The translations under genes and the position numbers were made by a program. Positions 8,064 through 17,161 of a DNA stretch of 64,000 bases are shown here, in pieces. The notes beneath the pieces are model-generated. The model was not told where the DNA came from. It searched no databases and saw only the letters and a list, made by a program, of their open reading frames with translations. This DNA is from Atopobiaceae bacterium (GTDB lineage Bacteria > Actinomycetota > Coriobacteriia > Coriobacteriales > Atopobiaceae): contig JALCUE010000001.1 in assembly GCA_022655215.1 (NCBI GenBank), positions 124,001 to 188,000 on the forward strand. The letters run 5' to 3'. Position 1 is the stretch's first letter; each line of letters starts with the position of its first letter.

Positions 8064-9389
8064 CTAGGCCTCGGCCTCGGGCGTCGTCTTGGCGTGCAGG
8101 ATCTCGTCCAGCTCGGGATCGAGCTCGGAGAGGTGCTTGGGCCGCGGGTGCTCGATGAGCTTGCCTGCCATGACGACCGTCTCCACGTGGCGGAGCGCCT
8201 CGAGGTCGTCCAGGGGGTTCTCGGCCGTGACGATGAGGTCGGCCGACTTGCCCACCTCGACGGAACCGGTCACGTCATCCACGTGCAGGAGCCGCGCGTT
8301 GCCCAACGTGGCCGTGTGCAGCGCGAACGCGTTCGAGACGCCGACCAGCTCGTGGAAGTAGACCACCTCGCGCCACATGTCGTAGTGGGTGACGTAGGGG
8401 CAGCCCGAGTCCGTGCCCAGGCCCACGGGGATGCCGGCCTCGAGTGCCTGCTTGGAGCACTCGACGATGCCGTTGAACACCATGTCGGCGTTGAACTTCA
8501 CGATGTCGGTGGAGTGGGTCTTCTCGGGATCCATGCGTGCGAGCGGGATGGCGGGGGAGATGGTCGTGGTGAGGCTCGATGCTCGCCCGACGCCGTTCTC
8601 GAGGAACAGCTCGCGGATCTCGTCGGTCATGGGGGCGCCGTGTTCGATGGTGTCGACACCCGCCTTGAGGGCGAGCAGGACGCCGTCGGCGCTCTCCACG
8701 TGCGTGGCGCACGGGAGGTTGAGCTTGTGCGCCTCGTCGACGGTAGCCTTGGCCATGTCGAGGTCCATGCGCACCACGCCCGGCTCGCCCTTCACCGTGG
8801 CGTCGAAAACGCCGCCGGTGATGAAGAGCTTCACGAGGTCGCAGCCATGGGCGAAGATCTCACGCACGAGCGCGCGGGCATCGTCGGGGGTCTCGCACAC
8901 CTGCGCGATCAGCCCGACGCCGTGGCCGTGCGGGGGAGTGACGCCCCATCCCGAGCAGAGCATGCGTGGACCCGTGACCTTGCCGGCCTTCACCCGCTCG
9001 CGGATGGCGACGTCCGCCCACACCGGGTCGCCGACGCCGCGCACAGTGGTCACGCCGCTCATGAGCTCGTTGATGGCGCTCTTCTTGACCTCGCTGCGAA
9101 GCCACATGCGGCCGATGCCGCTGCCGGTCACCTTGCCGATGAGGTCGGCCGCGCCGGACGCGCTCCTGGGCTTGCCGCTGCCGCAGAAGTGGACGTGCAT
9201 GTTCACCAGACCGGGCATGAGGTACTTCCCGTCGAGGTCGACCACACGGGCGCCGACGGGGATGACGACCTCGTCGTCGGCGCCGATGTTCTTGATCTTC
9301 CCGTCGTCGTCGACGAGTACGACCTGGTTCGTCTTGGGTGCCATGTCCTCGGTGCCGTCGAGGAGGGTCGCGTGGGTGAGTGCGAGCAT
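8064..9389 (-). CDS. Metal-dependent amidohydrolase (imidazolonepropionase/prolidase-like)
   Basis: This 441-residue cytoplasmic hydrolase belongs to the amidohydrolase superfamily. The metal-site residues are in order: HVH in PGLVNMHVHF (about residues 64-66), a Lys in LVKLFITGG that may be the carbamylated bridge, His in CATHVES, His in DTIEHG and the catalytic Asp in GLGTDSG. The N- and C-terminal beta-sandwich halves (LVDDDGKIKNIG and KSADLIVTAENPLDDLEAL) are also present. The closest functional groups hydrolyse Xaa-Pro or other N-acyl/dipeptide bonds, or imidazolonepropionate, but no histidine-degradation genes are adjacent. No signal peptide is visible. The exact substrate cannot be assigned. 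Confidence 0.85.
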   Translation of the reverse strand: MLALTHATLLDGTEDMAPKTNQVVLVDDDGKIKNIGADDEVVIPVGARVVDLDGKYLMPGLVNMHVHFCGSGKPRSASGAADLIGKVTGSGIGRMWLRSEVKKSAINELMSGVTTVRGVGDPVWADVAIRERVKAGKVTGPRMLCSGWGVTPPHGHGVGLIAQVCETPDDARALVREIFAHGCDLVKLFITGGVFDATVKGEPGVVRMDLDMAKATVDEAHKLNLPCATHVESADGVLLALKAGVDTIEHGAPMTDEIRELFLENGVGRASSLTTTISPAIPLARMDPEKTHSTDIVKFNADMVFNGIVECSKQALEAGIPVGLGTDSGCPYVTHYDMWREVVYFHELVGVSNAFALHTATLGNARLLHVDDVTGSVEVGKSADLIVTAENPLDDLEALRHVETVVMAGKLIEHPRPKHLSELDPELDEILHAKTTPEAEA

Positions 9390-9515
9390 GTCGGTCCGCC
9401 TTTCGTCTGAGACGGCGGGCGCGCCTTCGTCCGGTCGCCTCCCGTCGCGGCGTCGGGCCGCGTTCGCGGCCCTCTCGCCTGCATTCTTCTGTCTCCCAGC
9501 TTCTCACATCCCGAC

Positions 9516-9560
9516 GGTCCGATGGCGTGGGAACGGGGAGCGGTCGTTCGCCATCGGACC
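9516..9560. repeat. Perfect 12-bp inverted repeat upstream of gltB
   Basis: GGTCCGATGGCG (9516-9527) and CGCCATCGGACC (9549-9560) flank a 21-base loop. This lies in the 323-base divergent region between the amidohydrolase and gltB, which otherwise holds no gene. It is too far upstream to cover the likely gltB start of transcription, so it is either a distant operator or a structured part of a longer leader. Confidence 0.45.
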
Positions 9561-9620
9561 CCGCCGCGCCCGGCATCGCCGACGTCGACGTGGTTCGCGC
9601 GAACGAGTCCCGGCTCTCGC

Positions 9621-9670
9621 GTTACGAGAGTGTTGCGCGAAACCTCCCGTTCATGTTTCGGTCCTAGACT
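9621..9670 (+). promoter_or_regulatory. Candidate gltB promoter with GTTAC-type half-sites
   Basis: A TAGACT hexamer (9665-9670) could be the -10, about 43 bases before the TTG start. No -35 is visible. Just upstream lie GTTAC (9621-9625), six bases, then GTTGC (9632-9636), and GAAAC at 9639. Their position just upstream of the -10 would suit an activator. The resemblance to the array upstream of amt is suggestive only. Confidence 0.3.
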
Positions 9671-9712
9671 TGTCGGCCACGCACAGGACCGCATCAGCCG
9701 AGGAGGCATCCC

Positions 9713-12700
9713 TTGGACGCGAACGAGAAGAGTGACCGCCGCGAGTCGGGCGAGCAGAGCGAGGGCCGGCCGCGTGGCCTGTACCGCCAGGAGTTCGAGC
9801 ACGACGCCTGCGGCATCGGAGCGCTCGCTCACCTCAAGGGGAACCGCTCCCACCAGATGCTCGATGACGCCCTCTCGGTGCTGGTCAACCTCGAGCACCG
9901 TGGCGGCAAGGGCCTCGAGCGCAACACCGGTGACGGCGCCGGCATCCTCTTCCAGGTCCCGCACCGCTTCTTCCGCAAGGAGGCCCAGAAGTGCGGCCAG
10001 CTCCTCCCCGACGAGGGCGACTACGGCGTGGCCATGCTCTTCCTGCCCCAGGACGCCGACGGCGTGGCGTGCGCCCGTCGCGTGTTCGAGGAGGGCTGTG
10101 CGGAGTGCCACGTCCCCGTCCTCTTCTGGCGCGAGGTGCCCATCGACCCGCATGACCTGGGCAACACGGCACGTGCCTGCATGCCCACCATCCAGCAGGC
10201 CTTCCTCGGCAGGCCCGACGGCACCGCGGCCGGCGACGACTTCGAGCGGGCCCTCTACGTCTGCCGCCGTACCATCGAGCGACGCGCGGACGCGACCTCG
10301 GCCCTCTCGGACAAGATATTCTACGTCTGCTCGATGAGCTCGCGCACCATCGTCTACAAGGGCATGCTCGTGGCCACGCAGATGCGCCGCTTCTTCATCG
10401 ACCTCAACGACGCCGCGGTCGAGACCTCGCTCGCCCTGGTCCACTCGCGCTACTCCACCAACACCACGCCCTCGTGGGAGCGCGCGCACCCCAACCGCTA
10501 CATCATCCACAACGGCGAGATAAACACCCTCAAGGGCAACGTCAACTGGATCCGCGCGCGCGAGCCGAACCTCTACTCGCCGCGCCTCGGCGCCGACCTC
10601 GAGCGCGTCATGCCCATCATCAACCGCGAGGGGTCCGACTCGGCAATCCTCGACAACGTCCTCGAGTTCCTCACCATGAACGGGCGGCCGCTGGCGCGTG
10701 CCGTCACGCTGATGATGCCCGAGCCGTGGGACCACGCCACGGGCCTGTCCGAGAGGCGCCGCGCCTACGACTCCTACCAGTCCATGCTCATGGAGCCGTG
10801 GGACGGACCCGCGGCCATCGCCTTCACCGACGGTCGCGTCATGGGCGCCGCCCTCGACCGCAACGGCCTCAGGCCCGCCCGCTACTACGTCACGCGAGAC
10901 GACCGTCTGATCCTCTCGTCCGAGGTGGGCACCATCGACGTCGATCCGGCAAACGTCCTGCGCTCCGGCTGCCTGGGCCCCGGCGAGATGCTCGAGGTGG
11001 ACCCCGCGCAGGGCCGCGTCATCTGGAACGACGAGATCAGGGACTCGTTCGCGGCCGAGAAGCCCTATCGCGACTGGCTGGACGAGGAGACCCTGGACGT
11101 CCACGACCTCGCCGAGGCGACCGGCGAGCAGACCCCCCGCGATGCGGCCGTCCCCCTCACGCAGCGCATGGCCAAGCTGGGCTACCACTACGATGACGTG
11201 GACGAGGTCGTGCGTCCCATGGCGACCACCGGCAAGGTGCCCCTGGCCAGCATGGGCGTCGACGTGCCCCTGGCCTGCCTATCCAAGCGCCCGCGCAGCT
11301 TCTACGACTACTTCAACGAGCTGTTCGCCCAGGTCACGAACCCGCCCATCGACGCCCTGCGCGAGAGCTTCGTCACCAGCTCCGTGCTCTACCTGGGCAA
11401 CCACGGCAACCTCCTCGAGGACTGCCGCGACACCTGCCGCCTCGTGCGTCTCCAGGGGCCTCTGCTGTCCCGCGACGCCTTCGAGCGCATCTGCGCCATC
11501 GACCGCGTGGGCTTCAAGTGCGTCCGCGTGAGCGCCACCTACCCGCGCGACGCCGGCGAGGGTGCCCTCGAGCGCGCCTTGGACGAGCTGGACGAGAAGG
11601 TCGAGAAGGCCGTGCGTGGGGGTGCGAACATCATCGTCATCTCCGACCGTGCGGCGGCAGGCGAGGTCCCCATCCCGTCGCTTCTGGCCGTGGGCTCGGT
11701 CCACAACCACCTCATCCGCACCGGTACCCGCATGTTCGCCGACCTCGTCGTCGAGTGCGGCGACGCGGTCTCCGCGCATGACTTCGCCTGCCTGGTGGGC
11801 TATTCGGCCTCGGGGATCTATCCCTACATGGCCCACGAGTGCATAGAACACATGGCCGAGACCGGAGAGATCGACATCCCCGCGGAGGAGGCCGTCGCCA
11901 ACTACGACAAGGCGGTCACCGCGGGCATCGTCTCCATCATGTCCAAGATGGGCATCTCGACCATCCAGGGCTACCACTCCGCCCAGATCTTCGAGATCGT
12001 GGGCTTCTCCGCAGACCTCGTGGACCGCTGCTTCACATCCACGACCAGCCGCGTGGGCGGCATGGGCCTCGACGGGGTCCAGCGCGAGGAAGACCAGCGC
12101 TACGACGAGGCCATGGCGCTTGCCAAGAGCCCCGCCCCCGACGAGCTCTCCAGCTCGGGCATCACCAAGTGGCGGCCCCTCGGCGGCGAGGAGCACCTGA
12201 TCGACCCGCGCACCATCTACCTTCTCCAGCACGCCTGCCAGAAGGGCGACTACGACACGTTCAAGGAGTACTCCGCCTGGGTCCACCGACCCGGCCGCGC
12301 CATACTCCTGCGCGACCTTCTCGACTTCACGTCCGATCGCGAGCCCATCGACCTCGCCGACGTCGAGCCTGCCGAGAGGATCGTGCGACGCTTCAACACC
12401 GGCGCCATGAGCTTCGGGTCCATCTCGAAGGAGGCCCACGAGTGCCTCGCCATCGCGATGAACCGTCTGGGGGGCCGCTCCAACACCGGCGAGGGCGGCG
12501 AGGACCCGGCGCGCGAGACGCCCCTTCCCAACGGGGACTCCAGGAACTCCGCCATCAAGCAGGTGGCGAGCGGACGCTTCGGCGTGACCAGCCGCTTCCT
12601 GTCGAGCGCGACCGAGATCCAGATCAAGATGGCCCAGGGTGCCAAGCCCGGGGAGGGCGGGCACCTGCCCGGCAAGAAGGTCTATCCGTGGGTCGCCGAG

Positions 12701-14347
12701 GTGCGCCGCTCCACGCCGGGCGTGGGTCTCATCAGCCCGCCGCCCCACCACGACATCTATTCCATCGAGGACCTCGCCGAGCTGATCTTCGACCTGAGGA
12801 ACGCCAACCCCGACGCGCGCGTCTCCGTGAAACTCGTGAGCGAGGCCGGCGTGGGCACCATCGCCACGGGCGTGGCCAAGGGCGGGGCCGACAAGATCCT
12901 CGTGTCCGGTCACAACGGCGGGTCGGGCGCGGCGCCCCGCGACTCCATCTACCACGCCGGCCTGCCGCTCGAGCTGGGACTCGCCGAGACGCAGCAGACC
13001 CTGCTCATGAACGGCCTGCGCTCCCGCGTGGTGCTCGAGGCCGACGGCAAGCTGCTCGACGGCCGTGACGTCGCCATCGCGTGCCTGCTGGGCGCCGAGG
13101 AGTTCGGCTTCGCCACGATGCCGCTCATCGCGCTCGGCTGCCTCATGCAGCGCGACTGCCAGCAGGACACCTGCCCGGCCGGCATCGCCACCCAGAACTG
13201 CCACCTGCGCGGCCACTTCGCGGGCAAGCCCGAGTACGTGGTCAACTTCATGACCTACGTGGCCGAGGAGCTGCGCGAGGTCATGGCGAGCCTGGGATTT
13301 GCCACCATCGACGACATGGTGGGGCACCCCGAGTGCCTGCGTCAGGTGGGATGCGAGGACAACTGGAAGGCGTCCGCCATCGACCTGTCCTGCGTGCTCG
13401 CGAAGGGCTCGAACGAGTTCGGCCACGACATCCCCGGCGCCGACGGCACCCACTTCCTGCCGTCCATGGCCGCCGACCCGGAGCTCGACCGCACGCTCGA
13501 CTCGACCCTCTTCGTGCCCTACACGGCGAGCGCCCGCGAGCACCTCGAACCCATCCGCTTCCATGCCGACATCGCCAACGTGAACCGCTGCGTGGGCACC
13601 ATGCTCGGCTCGGCCGTCACCAAGGCCCATCCGGAGGGCCTGCCCGAGGGGTCGGTCATCATCGACTGCGACGGCTCGGGTGGTCAGAGCCTCGGCGCGT
13701 TCATGCCGGCGGGCATCACCATCAACATCTCCGGTGACGCGAACGACTACTTCGGCAAGGGCCTGTCGGGCGGCGTGCTCACGGTGAGGCCTCCCGAGAC
13801 GGCGTCCTTCAAGTTCGACGAGAACATCATCATCGGAAACGTCGCCTTCTACGGCGCCACGTCGGGCAAGGGGTTCGTGAACGGCCTGGCAGGCCAGCGC
13901 TTCGCCGTGAGGAACTCCGGCGCCACGGTGGTGGTCGAGGGCTGTGGCAACCACGGCTGCGAGTACATGACCGGAGGCGTGGCCCTGGTGCTGGGCGAGG
14001 TGGGATACAACTTCGCGGCGGGCATGAGCGGCGGCGTCGCCTACGTCTACGACGAGTTCGGCACGCTCGCGAGCCACTGCAACCAGGAGATGGTCGACCT
14101 CGTGGCCCCCAGCGCCGCGGAGCTGCGCCAGGTGAACTCGCTCATCCGCGAGCACGTCCAGCGCACGCAGAGCCCGCGCGGCATCAAGATGCTCTATCGC
14201 TTCGAGGCGATCAAGCACGACTTCGTGAAGGTCCTGCCCATCGAGTACGGCCGCGTGCTGCGACTGGTGGCCGAGGCGGAGAGGGCCGGACACACGCACG
14301 ACGAGGCGGAGACGATCGCCTTCGAGTCCATGAGGAGGGGGATGTAG
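9713..14347 (+). CDS. gltB: Glutamate synthase, large subunit
   Basis: This 1544-residue subunit transfers the amide nitrogen of glutamine to 2-oxoglutarate, using electrons from GltD. Domain order is an N-terminal class II amidotransferase whose catalytic Cys33 sits in HDACGIGALAHLKG after a 32-residue leader that must be removed; a central domain; an FMN-binding synthase barrel (VKLVSEAGVGTIATGVAKGGADKI is split by the flavin site); a 3Fe-4S motif CLMQRDCQQDTC near residue 1143; and the C-terminal beta-helix. It starts with TTG, chosen because AGGAGG lies six bases before it and no nearer ATG is in frame. gltD follows after two bases. Length is normal for the family. Confidence 0.97.
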   Translation: MDANEKSDRRESGEQSEGRPRGLYRQEFEHDACGIGALAHLKGNRSHQMLDDALSVLVNLEHRGGKGLERNTGDGAGILFQVPHRFFRKEAQKCGQLLPDEGDYGVAMLFLPQDADGVACARRVFEEGCAECHVPVLFWREVPIDPHDLGNTARACMPTIQQAFLGRPDGTAAGDDFERALYVCRRTIERRADATSALSDKIFYVCSMSSRTIVYKGMLVATQMRRFFIDLNDAAVETSLALVHSRYSTNTTPSWERAHPNRYIIHNGEINTLKGNVNWIRAREPNLYSPRLGADLERVMPIINREGSDSAILDNVLEFLTMNGRPLARAVTLMMPEPWDHATGLSERRRAYDSYQSMLMEPWDGPAAIAFTDGRVMGAALDRNGLRPARYYVTRDDRLILSSEVGTIDVDPANVLRSGCLGPGEMLEVDPAQGRVIWNDEIRDSFAAEKPYRDWLDEETLDVHDLAEATGEQTPRDAAVPLTQRMAKLGYHYDDVDEVVRPMATTGKVPLASMGVDVPLACLSKRPRSFYDYFNELFAQVTNPPIDALRESFVTSSVLYLGNHGNLLEDCRDTCRLVRLQGPLLSRDAFERICAIDRVGFKCVRVSATYPRDAGEGALERALDELDEKVEKAVRGGANIIVISDRAAAGEVPIPSLLAVGSVHNHLIRTGTRMFADLVVECGDAVSAHDFACLVGYSASGIYPYMAHECIEHMAETGEIDIPAEEAVANYDKAVTAGIVSIMSKMGISTIQGYHSAQIFEIVGFSADLVDRCFTSTTSRVGGMGLDGVQREEDQRYDEAMALAKSPAPDELSSSGITKWRPLGGEEHLIDPRTIYLLQHACQKGDYDTFKEYSAWVHRPGRAILLRDLLDFTSDREPIDLADVEPAERIVRRFNTGAMSFGSISKEAHECLAIAMNRLGGRSNTGEGGEDPARETPLPNGDSRNSAIKQVASGRFGVTSRFLSSATEIQIKMAQGAKPGEGGHLPGKKVYPWVAEVRRSTPGVGLISPPPHHDIYSIEDLAELIFDLRNANPDARVSVKLVSEAGVGTIATGVAKGGADKILVSGHNGGSGAAPRDSIYHAGLPLELGLAETQQTLLMNGLRSRVVLEADGKLLDGRDVAIACLLGAEEFGFATMPLIALGCLMQRDCQQDTCPAGIATQNCHLRGHFAGKPEYVVNFMTYVAEELREVMASLGFATIDDMVGHPECLRQVGCEDNWKASAIDLSCVLAKGSNEFGHDIPGADGTHFLPSMAADPELDRTLDSTLFVPYTASAREHLEPIRFHADIANVNRCVGTMLGSAVTKAHPEGLPEGSVIIDCDGSGGQSLGAFMPAGITINISGDANDYFGKGLSGGVLTVRPPETASFKFDENIIIGNVAFYGATSGKGFVNGLAGQRFAVRNSGATVVVEGCGNHGCEYMTGGVALVLGEVGYNFAAGMSGGVAYVYDEFGTLASHCNQEMVDLVAPSAAELRQVNSLIREHVQRTQSPRGIKMLYRFEAIKHDFVKVLPIEYGRVLRLVAEAERAGHTHDEAETIAFESMRRGM

Positions 14348-14349
14348 CC

Positions 14350-15819
14350 ATGGGAAAGCCAGGAGCCTATCTCGAGCACGAGCGTGCGGCCCACACCGAG
14401 AGACCCGTGGACGAGACGATCCACGACTTCGACGAGTTCGCCGTGCCCCTCGGCGAGACCGACCAGCGCACGCAGGCGAGCCGCTGCATGATGTGCGGCG
14501 TGGCGTTCTGCCAGTCCGGCATGCCGTTCGGACCTGCCGGACGCACCTCGGGCTGCCCGCTGCACAACCTCATCCCCGAGTGGAACGACCTGGTCTGGCG
14601 TGGCCTGTGGGACGAGGCCGCCGCGCGCCTCTCCATCACCAACCCGTTCCCGGAGTTCACGGGCCGCGTGTGTCCCGCCCTGTGCGAGGCGGCCTGCAAC
14701 CTCGGCCGAGACGAGGGCGCGACCACGATCAAGGACGACGAGCGCGCCATCTCCGACCATCAGTGGGCGGACGGCGGACCCGCGCCGCTCGCACCGGCCG
14801 CTCCGGATGCTCCGAAGGTGGCCGTGGTGGGCTCGGGACCGGCGGGTCTGGCCGCGGCCTGGGAGCTCGCCCGTCGCGGGGCGAGCGTCGAGGTGCTCGA
14901 GCGCCACGACCGCGCGGGCGGTCTGCTCATGTACGGCATCCCCAACATGAAGCTGCCCAAGGGCGTGGTCGAGCGTCGTCTCGACCTCATGCGGGAGAGC
15001 GGCATCGACGTGAGGTGCGGGGTCGATGCGTGCGACGCCGACGTCGTGCGCGACCTTCTCCGCAGCCATGACGCCGTGGTCGTCGCGGTGGGTGCGGGCA
15101 CGCCCCGCGTGCTCGCGGCGAAGGGCGTGGAGACCGAGGGCGTCCATTTCGCGGTGGACTACCTCACCGCGTCCACGAGGTCGGTCCTCTCGGACGAGCA
15201 GCCCTCCATCACCGCCGCGGGCAAGGACGTCGTGGTGGTGGGCGGTGGCGACACCGGCACCGACTGCGTGGCGACCGCCATCCGTCAGGGTGCCAGGAGC
15301 GTGGCACAGCTCGAGTTCCTGCCGGCGCCTCCCGACGAGCGCGCCGCGGACAACCCTTGGCCCGAGTGGCCCTCCGTGAGGAAGTGCGACTACGGCCAGG
15401 TGGAGGCCACGGCACTCCAGGGTGCCGACCCCCGCACCTGGGCGACCGACACGCTCGAGGTCCTGAGCGAGGAGGGGCACGTGAGCGGGCTGCACGTGGT
15501 CGCCCTCGACTGGTCGGACGGCAAGCCGGAGCGCATCGAGGGCTCCGAGCGCACGATCCCCGCGCAGCTCGTGCTCGTGGCCTGCGGGTTCACCGGCCCC
15601 GAGCGTTCCGTGTTCGATGCGCTCGGCGTCGAGATGGCCGACGGCCGCAGGGTCCTCCCGGTGATGCGCGAGCAGGGCGCCCACCTCACGAGGTCGAATG
15701 ACCCCTCCACGCCGATCTTCTCGGCGGGCGATGCCCGCAACGGCAGCACCCTCGTGGTCACGGCCATGGCCGACGGCCTCGCCTGCGCCACCGAGGCGGC
15801 CGACCTCCTCGGCCTGTGA
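14350..15819 (+). CDS. gltD: Glutamate synthase, small subunit
   Basis: This 489-residue flavoprotein passes NAD(P)H electrons to GltB. The N-terminal Fe-S domain has the paired motifs CMMCGVAFC, SGCPLHN and CPALCEAACNLG. The FAD site is VGSGPAGLAAAWEL (about residue 160) and the NAD(P) site is VVGGGDTGTDC (about residue 296). The ATG is two bases after the gltB stop, so the pair forms one operon. A strong intrinsic terminator follows the gene. Length and motif order are typical; NADH versus NADPH preference cannot be read reliably. Confidence 0.96.
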   Translation: MGKPGAYLEHERAAHTERPVDETIHDFDEFAVPLGETDQRTQASRCMMCGVAFCQSGMPFGPAGRTSGCPLHNLIPEWNDLVWRGLWDEAAARLSITNPFPEFTGRVCPALCEAACNLGRDEGATTIKDDERAISDHQWADGGPAPLAPAAPDAPKVAVVGSGPAGLAAAWELARRGASVEVLERHDRAGGLLMYGIPNMKLPKGVVERRLDLMRESGIDVRCGVDACDADVVRDLLRSHDAVVVAVGAGTPRVLAAKGVETEGVHFAVDYLTASTRSVLSDEQPSITAAGKDVVVVGGGDTGTDCVATAIRQGARSVAQLEFLPAPPDERAADNPWPEWPSVRKCDYGQVEATALQGADPRTWATDTLEVLSEEGHVSGLHVVALDWSDGKPERIEGSERTIPAQLVLVACGFTGPERSVFDALGVEMADGRRVLPVMREQGAHLTRSNDPSTPIFSAGDARNGSTLVVTAMADGLACATEAADLLGL

Positions 15820-15857
15820 GGAGCCGGCGTGGCGGGGGAGACGGAATCGCGTGGCCC

Positions 15858-15897
15858 GAGCGCGGCGACCGAACTGTGGTCGTCGCGCTCGCATTTT
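15858..15897 (+). terminator. Intrinsic terminator after gltBD
   Basis: A 13-bp stem (GAGCGCGGCGACC with GGTCGTCGCGCTC, one G-T pair) encloses a 7-base loop and is followed by GCATTTT. It lies 38 bases after the gltD stop. Confidence 0.75.
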
Positions 15898-16014
15898 CGC
15901 GCCGATTGGCCCATACTGTCACGAGCCGTGGGTGGGGCTCATCCATCGTTTGATGTGACCCGTTGCCCGCCATCGAGACCGACAGGTACCATGACCAGCC
16001 GAGAGGAACCACCA

Positions 16015-17112
16015 GTGTCGAACGAGACCAACACAGCAACTGCCAAGCCCAGCCTGCCCGCGAGGTTCGCAGCGACCGCGAGCTCCTCCTGGAGGGGTGT
16101 GGCGGCGTGCCTCGTCATCGCCATCCCGTCGTGGTTCCTCGGCCATGCCTTCCCCATCATCGGCGGGCCCGTCATCGCGATCCTCATCGGCATGGTGGTC
16201 GCGCTCTTCTGGAAGGACCACGGCGCCTGCGCCGCTGGCATCACGTTCACCTCGAAGAAGGTCCTCCAGTGGGCCGTCGTCCTGCTCGGCTTCGGGCTGA
16301 ACCTCACCGTCATCGCGAGCACCGGCGTCCAGTCGCTGCCCATCATCGTGGCCACCATCACCACGTCGCTCGTGATCTCCTACACGCTCTGCCGCGTCAT
16401 GCACATCCCGTCCAAGATCTCGACGCTGGTGGGCGTGGGCAGCTCCATCTGCGGCGGTTCGGCCATCGCCGCCACCGCCCCCGTGATCGACGCCGATGAC
16501 GAGGAGGTCGCGCAGGCGATCTCGGTCATCTTCCTGTTCAACGTGATCGCCGCCATCCTGTTCCCCACGTTCGGCTCGATCCTGGGCTTCTCGACCACCT
16601 CGGGCGACGCCTTCGGCATCTTCGCCGGCACCGCGGTTAACGACACGAGCTCCGTCACCGCCGCGGCCTCCACGTGGGACAGCATGTACGGCCTGGGCTC
16701 GGCCACGCTCGACAAGGCCGTCACCGTGAAGCTCACGCGCACGCTGGCCATCATCCCCATCACGCTCGTCCTCGCCTTCGTGCGCACGCGCAAGGAGGAG
16801 AAGGCCGACGCGGAGTCGGGCACCAAGGTGACCCTGCGTCAGGTGTTCCCCTTCTTCATCCTGTGGTTCGTCGCGGCCTCCGTCATCACGACCGTCGCCA
16901 CGAGCCTCCTGGGCGTCCCCGTGGCCGCCTTCGACCCGCTGAAGGAGCTCTCGAAGTTCATGATCGTGCTGGCCATGGCGGCCATCGGCCTCAACACCGA
17001 TCTCGTCAAGCTGGTGCGTACCGGCGGCAAGCCCATCTTCATGGGCTTCTGCTGCTGGGTGGGCATCACCGTGGTGAGTCTGCTCATGCAGCACGTCCTC
17101 GGTATCTGGTAG
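16015..17112 (+). CDS. YeiH-family putative sulfate exporter / permease
   Basis: This 365-residue integral membrane protein belongs to the YeiH/UPF0324 family, which has about ten membrane segments. Members are annotated as putative sulfate exporters, though direct evidence is thin. Family sequences visible include [30 protein letters not shown] and [13 protein letters not shown]. The GTG at 16015 is selected because GAGAGGA lies seven bases upstream; an ATG at 15991 has no such site and would add a polar leader. A LysR regulator often adjoins this family but is absent here. The gene converges on the histidine kinase with a 49-base gap holding a perfect palindrome, GGTGACGTCACC (17155-17166). 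Confidence 0.85.
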   Translation: MSNETNTATAKPSLPARFAATASSSWRGVAACLVIAIPSWFLGHAFPIIGGPVIAILIGMVVALFWKDHGACAAGITFTSKKVLQWAVVLLGFGLNLTVIASTGVQSLPIIVATITTSLVISYTLCRVMHIPSKISTLVGVGSSICGGSAIAATAPVIDADDEEVAQAISVIFLFNVIAAILFPTFGSILGFSTTSGDAFGIFAGTAVNDTSSVTAAASTWDSMYGLGSATLDKAVTVKLTRTLAIIPITLVLAFVRTRKEEKADAESGTKVTLRQVFPFFILWFVAASVITTVATSLLGVPVAAFDPLKELSKFMIVLAMAAIGLNTDLVKLVRTGGKPIFMGFCCWVGITVVSLLMQHVLGIW

Positions 17113-17161
17113 GGGCTGTCGAACCTCGGCGGCGGAGAAGGCCGCCTCATCGCTGGTGACG

